Shown: one piece after another, positions 10,130 to 21,971 of the stretch
How positions within the stretch are numbered: position 1 is the stretch's first letter
Layout: each line of letters opens with the position of its first letter
Source: Phialophora verrucosa
Taxonomy: Eukaryota > Ascomycota > Eurotiomycetes > Chaetothyriales > Herpotrichiellaceae
Direction: 5' to 3'
DNA: 64,000 bases
Assembly: GCA_002099365.1 (NCBI GenBank)
Contig: MSED01000001.1
Span: 3,906,001-3,970,000 of the forward strand
Notes under the pieces: generated by a model
What the model saw: the letters and a program-made list of their open reading frames with translations, nothing else
Databases searched by the model: none
What the model was told of the DNA's origin: nothing
Program-made: the position numbers and the translations under genes

Positions 10130-13100
10130 AACGAATAAGGACAAGGACTCGGCGGCAACACAATAGAAGATAGCAACATGATCAAGCGAGGCGTTTGGGA
10201 GAGATACCTGTGTTGGACACACCATGATGGATTTGAGCATGTCAGTAACAACTTACTGTAACAAGATACAATGTTTCCATGGTTTACCCATCGTCGCCGT
10301 TCACGCACTGCGTTCTGAAACGCTGTGAAGGTTAAACTTTCTACCACTGGTTTGGAAGCATTCACTTTACGAAATCCGACTTGCCGTCGACGATATGATG
10401 GGAGCCCTTGACGGTGGTAACGGTCATCAAGCACTCTGCGGCTTCGACTGGAGAAGTGCATCCTTAACATTTGTCGCGTAGCACGTCTTCTGAGGGTCGG
10501 CTCTTTCGTGCTTCTTGAAAACAGAATCGAAGTGTCCTTCAGCGACGCGTTAGATGTTCGTCGTAGACTTTGGAATCGTGATCGCGACAATGACTATAAA
10601 AACCGCTTCGAGTTGGCATCCACGGGTGAGTCGACATCTTAGGGATCCAACCTCCGCAGAGGTCAATACCATATGCAAGTAATTGTCCACATGGTAGCAT
10701 GCACGTTCTCGTGATCCCGCAGTCGAAGCTCGGGTTGACTGACTTGCTTGCTTCAGGAAACCATTTCCAGAGAGATGAGGACAGCTTGCGCCTGGTGGCC
10801 GGACTCATAATTTCGGAACAAGACAAAGGTGTGTGACGGTTCAATGTGCCCCTCCAAGCCCCTCGCCTTCAGCTGTTTCATGGCTGATGTCAGGAGTTTG
10901 ATGGCCAACCGAATAAGGCGCGTGATTCCGTGGGGCTTCTCGAAGGGCTTCAAATGGACACAAAGGGGCGGGACATAACAAACCAGGCGGCCGGTGCGAC
11001 ACGACGGAGATTGTCTGAACTCTCCTCGACTCTCCGAGGTGAGGCTTCTCTCTAAAAGCAAGTGGGTTGGTGGGGGCAGCAGTAGCCCTCGCGGCAGGTG
11101 GGATTCCGACGGGCGCAAAGGACGCCGCGTCCGCTGTGGCGACCTGTGGCTTCTGAGCCTTTCCAGTCCTGGCTGGAACAGCAAACTGCTCGGTGGGTGA
11201 TCCCCTTCCGACAGGACTAACGAGGCGGCTAGGGCGACGATGATATCTGGCGAGCATCCGCGGATCGCCTTGACTCGTCCAGGACTTGCAAGTGGCCGAG
11301 GGAGAAGCGTCGGCTCGCCGCGGGGTGGACTGCTGCAATGCATTGTTCGAAATGTGCTGACCGCCTATTTCAAGCCATCGTAAAGAAGCTGTACGAGTGA
11401 CACGTACTGTGTAGGAGGGAAGATTGCGCGATAAATGCAGAGTTGTGGTGAATGGTAGCTACGCCAACGTAATGAGAGCTTCTCGGTTAAACACAGGCGC
11501 AGCGAGGCTTTCCTTGCGGGACTCTACAACGTCTCATTATACGGGTAATTGTTCCTGGAAAAAGATCTCGAATCTTTGTGCGTTCACTGGAGATTGCAGT
11601 CGTGTTCGCAAGCGTGAGATACCTCAAGCCCGGTCTTGCGCTTGGGAGCTCAGTTGTTTGTCTGGGGCATGACTCGCCGGGTAGAATTGACTCGTCGCAG
11701 TCTTGTCAGGAGAAGGTTGCTCTCTCATGAAACTTTTCTTCTTGGGTCCAAGTTGTTTCTGACGACAGCTCCTCGCTCCATTACCCACCCGGCCCACCAT
11801 ACTGGGTGTGGGTTTGCACGAGGATGGGCCCCGGGAAGATGGGAATTGCTTGCGCGGAAGGAGGGGTCGCGTTTCCTAGCTCTACCAAGAGTGTCCCGCA
11901 GTGCCAGGAAATGGACTACGCCGTCTGACAGCGGCGCCGTCCCCGGTCCTCCACTGGTTGTCGTAGAACCAAGAGTAGGGGCTCCGTCAGACACGACAAT
12001 CGGTGAACCGCTTGGGCTAGGCGAGGTTTCCCCCTTCTCATCTGGGATCAGGGAGCTGCGAGCTGCATGGAAGAATGCAGGAACAGAAGTAGAGCGAGAT
12101 TCTAAATGCTGACGATCCCACGTTATTCTCAGCCAAACCTGTGCGCTTGGTGCCACGATTGCCTTTACACGTCCAGCGCCGTGTTAGCAACAGAGACATG
12201 GGTTGTGATTCGGCCATGTGGCTGCCTGGGTTCACCGCGAAGCAAGTAACTGTGTTGTAGAGGACCCAATGAGGTGGTCAGCACAAATGGTCAAATTGCC
12301 ATGAGTGGGAGCATCATCTTCGAGCGCCAACCGCGCGAGCGTGGGTACGGTCCGAAGCTTTGTGACGGCGAGATTGTGGAATGGCTGGTAAATATGAGGT
12401 GGCTGGGACACAGCTATGAACGAGTACTGTACGTGGCCCATCCAGTGTCTGCCTTTTCTCTTGCGATCATCCAGTGGCCACCTTTCATGATGGCGCTTGT
12501 GGTCGGTGCCTTCTGGCTTCTCTCAGGCACGTCGCTACCGCTGCAGAATCCTGTGGCCGCGCAGTCGGACGAAGATGGCTCAACTGTCTTTCTTTCGTAC
12601 TTTCTACAGTCCTATGCAGGTATTGAGAGCGACCTCTTCCCATGGCAGGAATCGGCTCTCCTTCGTAGCAAAATTAATGATTTACGGTGCCAGGGGCCAC
12701 AACATCGACGTGGGCGCGTCGGCAGGAATTGACAGGTGAACTAAGTTACATCACGTTAGAGACATTCCATTGCAAGCTGCCGGAAGGATGAAGGGTGGGC
12801 ATGGAGGGGCTCTCTTCTTTTCTCGAAGCGGTGGCACTGGAAGTTGTGGAAGGAATGCCCGCCAGACCCGCTCCCCTAAAGTAGCTCGCCAGGCATAACG
12901 GCAACGCGGGTCCGTTCTGGCTGTCCGGGTTGCCCCTCAGCCAGTGATCAGTTGGCCTCGCTGGTAATTTTCAGGGGCTCCCGGGTTCCCAGAGAGGAGG
13001 GCAACCAAGCGGGATCATGGCTGAGAGGGATGCCTAGGAATCTCTGAGTGCCTCTCGCTCGCAGCGCCCTCGGCCTCCCCTCTGTGTTTCTCTCCCTCCC

Positions 13101-13575
13101 TTTCCTCCCTCCTTTTGCCCCTCCTTCGTTTTGATTTTCTTTTCATCGCACACATCGCTCACGGCCTTGTGTTGTAACAACACCGTCGTCGCCGTCGCAA
13201 TCCCACGACATTCACAATCACCAGGGCTTCACCTGCAGGCACAGCCGATACGTGTACTCGATCCGGACTTCACGCACGCCCACGTGATCCACTTTTGCCT
13301 GCGCTTTTCGCCAATCGAGACTCGGAGACGCATCCCTCATTCACCGCGCGGACGAGCCAACGAGCCAGCGATCCAGCCAGCGAGTCGAGTTGCAGCAAGC
13401 CCACACTGCCAGCTGCAACCTTGGTCAGACGGCTTCCCTCTCACTTCTCTAATCGCCCTGCGCTGATCTCGCACGGAATGGTCACGTCGACACCAACGCC
13501 TCTAAACCAACTCACTTTCGAGCGAAAGGCTTGCGCCTGGTTGGAGGGCTTGTAATAGATCTCTTGACTCCCGCC
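10130..13575. other. Long gene-poor stretch with probable 5' leader of the C2H2 gene
   Basis: About 3.4 kb. Several overlapping frames on both strands (for example 10753-11343 -, 11636-12112 +, 11725-12156 -, 12301-12732 +) have no family motif, overlap one another and look like chance open frames in GC-rich DNA. The last 500 bases are pyrimidine-rich and likely include the promoter and a long leader of the downstream regulator. A lncRNA or fast-evolving gene cannot be excluded. Confidence 0.45.
13074..13140 (+). promoter_or_regulatory. Pyrimidine (CT) tract in the leader region of the C2H2 regulator
   Basis: Nearly continuous C/T run upstream of the start at 13576, with blocks such as CTCCCTCCCTTTCCTCCCTCC. 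CT tracts of this kind commonly mark transcription start regions of filamentous fungal genes. Its distance of about 440 bases from the ATG implies a long 5' UTR or an unseen leader intron. Confidence 0.4.
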
Positions 13576-16301
13576 ATGGCCCAATCTGATCCCACTGCCG
13601 CTGAGGCTGCCAGCGCCGCGGCGACAGCGACCACGAACACCCCGAAGAAAGTTGCATCGGCGCCTGAAAAAAAGTACAAATGCCAATATTGCAATCGAGC
13701 CTTCAGTCGCAGCGAACATCGGAGCCGACACGAGCGGTCGCGTAAGTCCATCCCTCCTACTTTTTCTCCGTGTGTTATTGCGACCGACGTGGGGCAATAG
13801 GGGACACACAACCCCGCCATCAACCATAAATCACCTCACTGACCTTTCGTCTCTTGACAGATACCAAGGAGCGGCCCTTCAAATGCCAGAAATGTCGCAG
13901 CACCTTCGTGCGCCGAGATCTGCTCCTACGCCACGACCGAACCGTACACGCAAAGGATGGCGGTGTGCCGCTTCAGTCTGAGGGCAGGCAGAAGAAATCG
14001 AGTACCACATCAGGGACAGGTAGAGGTGCAGGTGCAGAGACAAAGGCGACGCCCTCATCGGCGGCTGCTCCGTCGAAGCCCTCCATCAGCATCGATCCTG
14101 GCACGTTGGAGCAGATAGAGGCAAGCAGCGATGGTATGCTCGACCTTGAAACTGCCGCCATGTTGATGACAGACTTCCAACACAAGGCGGCAGCAGCAGC
14201 GAACGGCCATCTGAACAACGGCGAAGGATCCATCCCCGGTTACTCCCCCGACCGCAGCTCGCTTCTCGAATCGTCCGACTACCTCACCGGCTCCAATAGC
14301 CTGCCGCACATGCCTTGGGACAGCTTCATGCCGCAAGGACCCTCGGACCAGAAGGCTCATTCCATGTCGAGCATGTCGTCGCAAGACAATCTGTCGCAGG
14401 CGCCCTACGTCCACATGGGATCGATACAGCCGCATCAGTCGCAACTCCCGCCGATCATGGAACGCAACCACTCGCTCACGGCCTCGCTTCCTTCTGCCTT
14501 CCCGGGACTGACAGACACATTCCCCGTCTCTGGAACTCCGACCCCGAACGCGCTGTCGCCGTTCCCGTCGATGACTGGGCCTGTGTCGCCGGTGAATTAT
14601 CGCAAGTCGCCTGGCCCGGCGCAGCCCCTCTCCCTCCCCAAAGCTCCCCAAATTAGCAACGAAGACGAGAGAGCTATCATTGCTAACCAGTTAGTTGGAG
14701 ACATTGCCCTGCCCTCGTTGCCCTCCATCAACCTCTACCTCACTACCTACTTTAACCTGTTCCATCATCACCTTCCCTTCCTCCACCCGGTCAGCTTCCG
14801 CCCCGAGACCACCGAGCCAGCTCTTCTCCTTGCCATCCTCTCCATCGGAGCCTTGTACAACTTCGACCAAGAACAAGCCTATCTCTTGCATCACGGGTCA
14901 AAGAAACTTGTGAACCAGTTCCTACAGAACAAGGACAATTTCGACTCGAGAAAATGCCCCCTGTGGACTATGCAGAGCACACTGTTGAACATGGTCTTCG
15001 AGAGCTGGAGTGGTGGTTCTCAGGGCCTTGAATGGGCGTGCTCCATCAAGAGTCTGCTTGCCAACGTGAGTATCTTTCGAATCGCTGCGTCGGTATTGTG
15101 CTAATCCTCACAGATGGTTGCTGGCAATAAATACGAACTCAAGCTTCGCATCGATGCCCGCTCAGGGGCTTCTCCGACACACGAAGAGTGGGTCACAGAA
15201 GAGGGATGCAGGCGGACGTACTATGCTGTCTACATCTTCTTCGGCATGCTCACATTGACCTACAACCACACACCGGCGATCAGCTTCAATGAATTTGACT
15301 CATTGCCTCTACCGTCCTCCGAGTCCCTGTGGAACATTGAACCCAGCGACGAAGATTCCTGGCAAGACATTATTGCAGCGTCGCCGACCATCACCGTCCG
15401 GGAAGCCCATGACAGCCTCTTCCAGGGAGACGCCGCTCGATACAGCGCATTCGCCACACGTGTTATGATCAACGCCCTGTTCTTGGAGGTCTGGAATCTG
15501 AGAAGAAGTTTCGAATCATTGCAAGACGTCGTTCTCGAGTGGAAGATTCGAATCGCCCTCGAAACCTGGGAACGGTCCCTCGACCTGTGCGAACCTGAGA
15601 CCATCGTCGTACCCTTGAGCACGCCACACAAGAGTCACCCACTGATCTTCAACTCGATGGCTGTCTACCGGAACACAAGAGCCTTCCTTGAGGTGGACCT
15701 TAAGAATGTCCAAGAGGCTTTGCGCTACCACAACTCGTACGAGATTGCCAATGCCATGACACAGTCCCGAGACGCTGTCAAGAGAACCAAGGAAATGATC
15801 AAGGTGATCGAGCAGTGCTATGAATGTATCGAGATCGTCGCCATGCAAGGCGTCAACTGGGTCACCAAGACGTCGTCAACCAATTGGAGTATTGAACATC
15901 CTCTTTGTGGCCTGGACCTCATCACCATACTGAGCTTGTGGCTGTATCGCATTGAGCACGACGATCAAGAGGCCACGGACGAGGAACTGTCGATGTACAT
16001 GAAGGTGCGCGGCTTGTTTGATGACGATGCCGTCGATTCAAACGGCTCTCGCTTGAGCTCCACGGTAGCCCGTGTCTGGGGTTCAATGCTGGACGGAGTC
16101 GTCGTCTGGGGGTAAGTCAAATTGCATATCATGTGTCGGCAATGCTAACTCCTTGACAGCATCTCGAGAACTATGGGCGAATCATTCAAGCTGCATTCCC
16201 AAGCACTGGTCGGCTACGTCGACGAAATCAACATGGACCCCATGACTGGCATGTCACAGGTGCCTGACCAAACATTGATGGGCATGGAAACAGCATACTA
16301 A
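13576..16301 (+). CDS. C2H2 zinc-finger transcription factor with fungal_trans domain
   Basis: Four exons (13576-13741, 13861-15065, 15114-16111, 16160-16301) give 836 residues. The start sits in a good context (cgccATGGC). Two C2H2 fingers lie at about residues 34-84: the first is CQYC-X12-H-X3-H, the second CQKC-X12-H-X4-H, linked by HTKERPF. The arrangement of tandem fingers plus a large C-terminal fungal-specific regulatory domain (PF04082-like; from LPSLPSINLYLTTYF to about 700) is the Adr1/AmdX-like class. The middle is Ser/Pro/His-rich. It should be a nuclear DNA-binding regulator; its targets are unknown. Intron 1 falls inside the codon of the last histidine of finger 1, so correct splicing is needed to complete that finger. 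The downstream introns are 48 bases each. Confidence 0.9.
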
Positions 16302-17381
16302 TTTTCTTTTGTTACACACTCCTCTCATATTTCTGCATGGCGAATCGGCGGCTCCACTGGAGAATCACGGCGTTCACGAGCATGGCGGTTGCACTCTGCC
16401 TTTTCGGCTTTCGAATCTTTTCCCCGAAGTCTTGCTTTCAGCACATCTCACGGCCGCGACACTCATACACAACCCAGTCAGGCCGACAGGACAATTCGAA
16501 TCATCTTACTCATCACCTACTCGACGCGATCTTCTCTCAACCACGCAACCTACAACCTAATCTTCTCACTTGATACCTTGTGCGCTTAGCAAATGCAAGA
16601 CTTCGGCTCTTCCTTTTATTGACGACTCTTTCTGCTCGATCACAGCGATGTGCTCCGGGCATCTCAACATCGCCAGCAGGGTTATCCTGGCGTTTTATGA
16701 CCATTCGACTCATTGAAACCTCTTCCACCTGAGACTGTGAAACGGCCGATTTGTTTGAGTCTTTCCGACTCTTCTGTATACTACCTGAAATGGATTGTTT
16801 GGGGGCAGAGGGTTGGGTGAGTGCGGGTCGGACATGTCTGATAGTTCTTGCAAGCAGAGCACACGCTACCTGCCACATGGGAATGGCAATGCAAAGCGTG
16901 GTAATGCGAGAGTGCAGGCTGCAGAACAGAGCGAGCAGCAGAGCTGGCTGAGGTATCCCCGAATCCGTGAAGAAGAATAAGAACAAGAACAACAAGACAA
17001 GTTAATTAATGATATGCATACAATTACCGAAGCATCGCGTTCTCTTGATTTTCGGCCGCTCAGATCTCTAACAGATAGTGAGTCTACACTGTAGGGAGTA
17101 TAATCAGTAGAGAGTTATTCCGTAGTCCGTGAAGCAATCCCCTTCCTCCTAGCGACTCACGCTGTGATCATGCAACGCGCAGGGCCAATGTCAGTAATGA
17201 GAGGTATGAGTCTCCTTGATGGTAATATATATTCCGATATCCCGTATCTCCATATCACTTGACGGAGTCTGCTAGCCTGGCACCCCGGCATGCCTGAGAA
17301 CGTCTGAATGTGTGCCACCGTCATGATATACATCCATACTGTGTTCACACAGACACATATCAAGAGCAGAACTAAATAAGT
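16302..17381. other. Intergenic, no gene seen
   Basis: Contains the 3' UTR of the C2H2 gene, then AT-richer DNA around 17000-17250. Small overlapping frames carry no motif. Confidence 0.55.
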
Positions 17382-18379
17382 TCAGTGGTTGGGGCCATAA
17401 TTTGGACTAAGAAACTTCCCAAGAGCGTTTTCAGGGTGATCAGAGAGTATATCGATCATCCTGACATGAAGATGCTGGCGATGGTCCTTGATTGGTCCGT
17501 GAGGGAACCATCTTGTTGCCACGCCTTCTGCACCTTCGCAGAGACCAAGCAGAGCAAAGATGCGGTCGCGAATGTCGGCGCACTTGAACTGTCCAAAAGT
17601 TATGAGAAGTTCTTTCAATGTGAACTGTCGGTGTTGCTCTCGGAATCTGCAGTCTACCAAGACCATGACTCTGCTTTTGCTCACTTCTCGGATGACTCAT
17701 GTACGCACGCCTTGTACTCATTTCCACATAGGGCAAGCAGGGACTCGAATTCTTTTCGCGTCTGCGTGTCGGGGAATTGAAGGCCTATCGCCTTGAGGGC
17801 GTTCTTCTGTTCGTCGTTTCTCCAGTGCCGAGCCAGCTAATGACCTGATGAGCTTGGCTATAGATCGCGGACATGTTCCGAACCTGATGGCTTTGAATAC
17901 ATGTCAGCGGACTGGCGATGCCAGCGTTCAAGATGGCCCTTTGGGCGGGAACATCTAGGCACCGAAGAAGACAACTTACTTGCGCTCTTGCGTAGTCGCA
18001 TGGTTGATACAGATGGCATCGATCCACAGCTGGGGAATCTTGAACGTATACTTCGCTTCCTGACGAAAGGCTTCTAGGAAAGCCCAGAGATTGGAAAGGA
18101 CATTGACTAACGCCCCATTGAATTCGATCACATGGCGAGGCTGATACTTGTCGGTCAGTCCCCAACAATAGGAGAGGCATTGGTATCTGGAGCGCGTGGT
18201 AGAGTGCAGTAAGCGACATTGAATTCTTCCGTCAGGTGAAGATCTGGCAACACTTCAAGCAGCCGAATTGACTGCTGAGAGAGATTCAGAGGCCTGTGTT
18301 GGAACCAAGCAGATGGTCTCACTTGGAGGTCGGCTCGGTTGATGTTGTGGCGCGCACCGGATTGGATTGTGCTCTTCAT
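17382..18379 (-). pseudogene. Decayed HET-domain (heterokaryon incompatibility) gene
   Basis: Pieces of a HET domain (PF06985) are found in order but in different frames. They are: a leader with SIRLLEVLPD (about 18270); YQCLSYCWG (about 18150-18195), reached only after a frame change; QLWIDAICINHATTQER (about 18010), followed by a plausible GT..AG intron; MSAIYSQAHQVISWLGTG (about 17820-17870); then another frame change into DEQKNALKAIG; and finally LKELLITFGQFKCADIRDRIFALLGL (about 17540-17610) in yet another frame. The usual stretch between the sixth and last blocks (with the VQE motif) is missing. In-frame stops follow each break. HET proteins trigger cell death on incompatible hyphal fusion; this copy should be non-functional unless the assembly is wrong. 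No strong AT bias typical of heavy RIP was evident by eye. Confidence 0.85.
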
Positions 18380-18799
18380 GGCGCATTCTTGTAAACAACG
18401 GATTCTTACGTGGCACTCCCGAGAGGGGCTGTCTGTAATGGTCTGAGTATGCCACAGATATTAACACGACATGAGCACAATAAGAGCTGTGTTAGCCAGA
18501 CAATGGTTACGGCAGTGGATGGGGTTTATTGGATACAGAACCAAAACTTCCCGTCGCCATGCAATGCATCGAAAGTGTCGGGAAATGGGGGATTCAGGGC
18601 ACCGCCGCATATCAGGCTTGACGCGGTTGGCCCTTGAGGCTTTGGCCCGAATACAAGCGAAAAGCCTCAAGGTACATGTTTGGATGAAGCGGTTTCATGC
18701 GAGCTGTTTCTTTGCTGAAAGCGCCCGAGCAAGCACCGTAGCCATCCACGTCTAGAGCGTTCTGTAGGATCGACCATCCACTGCTCTGCGAGGCCGCTG
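18380..18799. other. Intergenic, HET relic upstream remnant
   Basis: Short stretch between the HET relic and the monooxygenase stop. It may hold the former HET promoter or N-terminus; no frame is convincing. Confidence 0.5.
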
Positions 18800-20218
18800 T
18801 TATCCTGCAACCACCCCGTTGAAGTCCAGCGAAGCCCACCATTTCTTTCTCAAAGCCTGACTCACCATAGTTAAGTCATCCACAGCGCCGTTGTCTTGGT
18901 CTCTTGTTTGCAGGAATTCGCACACGGCGTTATCTGCATCGCCTTCTGCATCATAGTAGAAAATGCCTGGAACGCTGTCCGGCGAATCAAACATCTGCCA
19001 GGAGCGATACTCGGGCGGCAGTGGTGGGAAGTTGCGCTTCAGCTCGCCATCCTTGAGGCCCTGGACTTCCAGTAGCGACGAGGAGTTCCGCTTTGCGAGA
19101 TCTTCCGGTTCAGAGCACATATTCAACTCGCCAGACACGAGGGAAACTTGTTGCTTTGTCCATGCGCGGGGCACTCTTTTCCTCTCGTAAATGGACACGG
19201 CTTCGGGTATTGTGATCGTGCCGCGGACAACTTCACTTACGACGCGGCCAAGGAAGACGCCGTCTTCAATCGCTGTTGCTGCACCCTGGCCCATGTGGTT
19301 CTGCATGCAATGGGCGGCGTCTCCTAGCAGAGCCACGTTCCGGAATTCGTTCGACCACCGTTCCATGAAGGGCATGACCAGCAGCGGCCACCGTTGCGTG
19401 TAGTTGACCAGTTTGATGATGGATTGAATGGCGGGGCTGTAGTCCTTGTAGTATCCCCTAAATTCATCAATGTCAACTTCCTCCATCTTCTCAACGAAGT
19501 AGTCTTTACAGAACGAGGTCACCACATTCAGCTCCTTGCCACCCGAAAGCGGATAGGTCATAATGTAACCGTTCGGGCCAGTCCACATATCCATGGTGTT
19601 GGTGAGGATAGACGCAGCTTCCGGAGCCTTAGCCTTGATTTCGTCGTACGTAAGAACGCCCCTGTATGCGGCGACCTTTGAAGGAGCGCGAGGCTTGACC
19701 TCTGGGAAGAGGTGTTGTCGGATGGTTGACTTAATGCCATCGCAGCCGACGACCAGATCAAACGTGTAAGTAGCTCCCTTGGCTGTGGTCACCGTTGCTG
19801 ACTTCTCCGAGTACTCAAGCTTCTCCACTCGTGCTCCTACGACCATCTGGACACCATGTTGACGAGCCGACTCGGTCAGACCGGCATGCAGGTGGTCTCG
19901 CCGGGCTATCAAGTGTGGGAAGCCGGTAATCCTGTGGACTCGTCTGGGATCAACTCTGGTTACGACCTCTCCGTTGACTCCCCATGTCCGTACCTCGTCC
20001 ACTTGAACCAAATTGTCGCCAATGATCTCGTCGACGCCCCATCGGATGAGGTACTTCGATATGTTCGAGAAGATCTGAATGCCGGCCCCGATCTCACCCA
20101 GTTCAGTAGCACTTTCGAGGACTGTCACGTTGGCGCCTCCTCGACGCAGCGCGATAGCCGCAGCCAGTCCACCCATGCCCGCACCAATGATTCCCACATT
20201 GACAGGGATTGGAGGCAT
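18800..20218 (-). CDS. FAD-dependent monooxygenase (salicylate hydroxylase-like)
   Basis: A single exon of 472 residues from the first ATG of the frame (20218); the upstream open extension has no ATG. Class A flavoprotein monooxygenase (PF01494): the N-terminal dinucleotide fold VGIIGAGMGGLAAAIAL, the DG motif in VVGCDGIKSTIR (about 175-187), and the second FAD motif ALLGDAAHCMQNHMGQGA (about 305-322). Fungal relatives hydroxylate salicylate, kynurenine or similar aromatic acids using NAD(P)H; the substrate here is not readable. No membrane anchor or signal peptide is visible, so it is probably cytosolic. No other catabolic genes sit beside it, and its immediate neighbour is a pseudogene, so context does not help. 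The C-terminal extension after the FAD domain is usual for this group. Confidence 0.9.
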   Translation of the reverse strand: MPPIPVNVGIIGAGMGGLAAAIALRRGGANVTVLESATELGEIGAGIQIFSNISKYLIRWGVDEIIGDNLVQVDEVRTWGVNGEVVTRVDPRRVHRITGFPHLIARRDHLHAGLTESARQHGVQMVVGARVEKLEYSEKSATVTTAKGATYTFDLVVGCDGIKSTIRQHLFPEVKPRAPSKVAAYRGVLTYDEIKAKAPEAASILTNTMDMWTGPNGYIMTYPLSGGKELNVVTSFCKDYFVEKMEEVDIDEFRGYYKDYSPAIQSIIKLVNYTQRWPLLVMPFMERWSNEFRNVALLGDAAHCMQNHMGQGAATAIEDGVFLGRVVSEVVRGTITIPEAVSIYERKRVPRAWTKQQVSLVSGELNMCSEPEDLAKRNSSSLLEVQGLKDGELKRNFPPLPPEYRSWQMFDSPDSVPGIFYYDAEGDADNAVCEFLQTRDQDNGAVDDLTMVSQALRKKWWASLDFNGVVAG

Positions 20219-21971
20219 CCTGGAGGTGTGCGGGAGCGGCGAGGATCGGCTGGTATTCAGCGCCTCGACTGTTGGCCTTTTCAACAAATATACTTTATCC
20301 TACGGTTTTCTTCGGAGCGAGAGGCAAAGTAGCTGCTAGCAAACAGGTGTATGTTTTGTCGTATGTACGAATGATCAGAGTGGTGATTGCCTTAATCTCT
20401 GTCTGACCCATTGAGGCCGACAGGAAGCAAGGATAGACACGGACGGCGACGGAAGATAACTTTCGATCGAGCACATTCAGAACACGGCTGATATCGTGGT
20501 TTACTGACTCTTGTTGGAGGTGGCATCTTCATCGACTCGGCGGCCTAACGAAAACGAGCCAGTCAGTATATGCGAGCGATGGAGGCCTTTACGGACATAG
20601 GCGACTTGCCGTGTAAGCCACAGTTTCTTGGTATTGGGCGCAGTGAGATGCATGATGCACGATATTGGCGTCTCGAGTCCAAATGCTTCATGTTACCCCT
20701 GAAGGCGCTCGCGCAGACGAAAGAACATCGTCGTGTAGTCTTATCAGTAGCACACGAGCAATCTGCTAGTTCAGCACAAGCTACATGGCCATGTTCGACC
20801 AAGTTCCCGTAGACCAAGTGTGGTCAAGAATCCGAAGACGAACGAAGGCATGTGCTCCGTCTCGTCGAGCAGGCATGGCTTGACTAGGTGAAGCCAATTC
20901 CGAGACACGGCACAATATTATGGCTCCGAGATACATGTGTACTACATTACACGAGAAAATCAAGAGAACGCGTCGAGTGTGTTGACCCTGAAACCGCAAC
21001 GAGAAGCACTCCGGGCCCTCGTATTTCACGCCTTGTGGCCCTTGCTTTGTTCGCTCGTGGCTTCGTCGCACACCTGGACTGAGGGGTACTTGACACCCAC
21101 CTCGACCTGCACCTTTCCACCCACACACCCCAAAGGCTCGCGACTCCCAAGCAGGAGGGAGTCTTGATGATCGCTAGGTTCGAAGCGAACTCCAGCCTCC
21201 TCGGTGGCCTTGGTGGGGTGATGCCCGGAGCTGGAGGTTACAGGCTATTCTACTCGCCTATGGTGCTAACTTGGGTAGGACAGGCACTGCCCGGAGGCGG
21301 CGAAGAGCGGTAGGGACCAGCAAACAGCTGTCGTCGCCCTGGTATCCTACAACAGTACTGCACCTCTTCATGAAGCTCTGTCATTGCTGTGCTCGTAGGA
21401 CGTAGAACGGCCACGGGTGGCCTCTCCTCGCAGCCTCTCCGGTCATCCATCGTGCTGATATGCGTTTCATCCATCCCACGCCCACCGGGCAATAACCAAC
21501 AACTGCGTGCAGATAGCCGCTAGCGAGGCCTGCCCAGTCAGCCTATAGCCCTGGCGGTTTTGGGAACGCTTCTCGATGGTGCTTGGGGGTTGTGCCCCTC
21601 TCAAGGCTTGCGGCCCTCCAATCGGGGCGCATGTCGAGCAGTCTCTCCACTCCTTCCTCTCACAGTCCACAGACGGGATAGATCGAAAGCGAAGTACTTG
21701 TACTACAGACCGCAAACCGCAGTCTCCAGACTCCAGGATCGCATACCTGCCCTGACACCCTGAGCCAGACAACGTCCCCGATCTCCCATCAATCCACCGC
21801 TGACCTCCCTTCTCCGTTTGCGTCGACGTCGACGACCATCCGTTGGTCTCCCACCGATTCGCCCACCGGTGTCGCAGCGCTCGAATATGCAGAGCCTGTC
21901 TGCCTTGCTGCGCTTGGACAGGCAACATCTGGCGCTCCATTCCCCTTCGAGAATCGGTTGAAGACGGTGAC
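20219..21971. other. Divergent intergenic region
   Basis: About 1.75 kb between the monooxygenase (-) and the RasGEF (+). Small frames on both strands lack motifs. The 300 bases before 21972 are CT-rich and keep a frame open without an ATG, so a 5' UTR is likely; an upstream coding exon is not supported. Confidence 0.5.

Noticed and set aside
10753..11343. 196-residue minus-strand open frame in the gene-poor stretch
   Set aside because: It overlaps a second 165-residue frame on the same strand, has no motif and reads as low-complexity; probably chance.
12301..12732. 143-residue plus-strand frame with a hydrophobic segment
   Set aside because: No homologous motif or splice partner seen; the longer form begins only at GTG. 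A real gene is possible but unsupported.
18380..18480. Extra N-terminal exon of the HET relic
   Set aside because: The frame open to 18467 has no HET motif and is not needed by the alignment.
20900..20980. Single ACGCGT box near 20970, and others at about 10545 and 44019
   Set aside because: Isolated copies are expected by chance in GC-rich DNA, and the last is coding.
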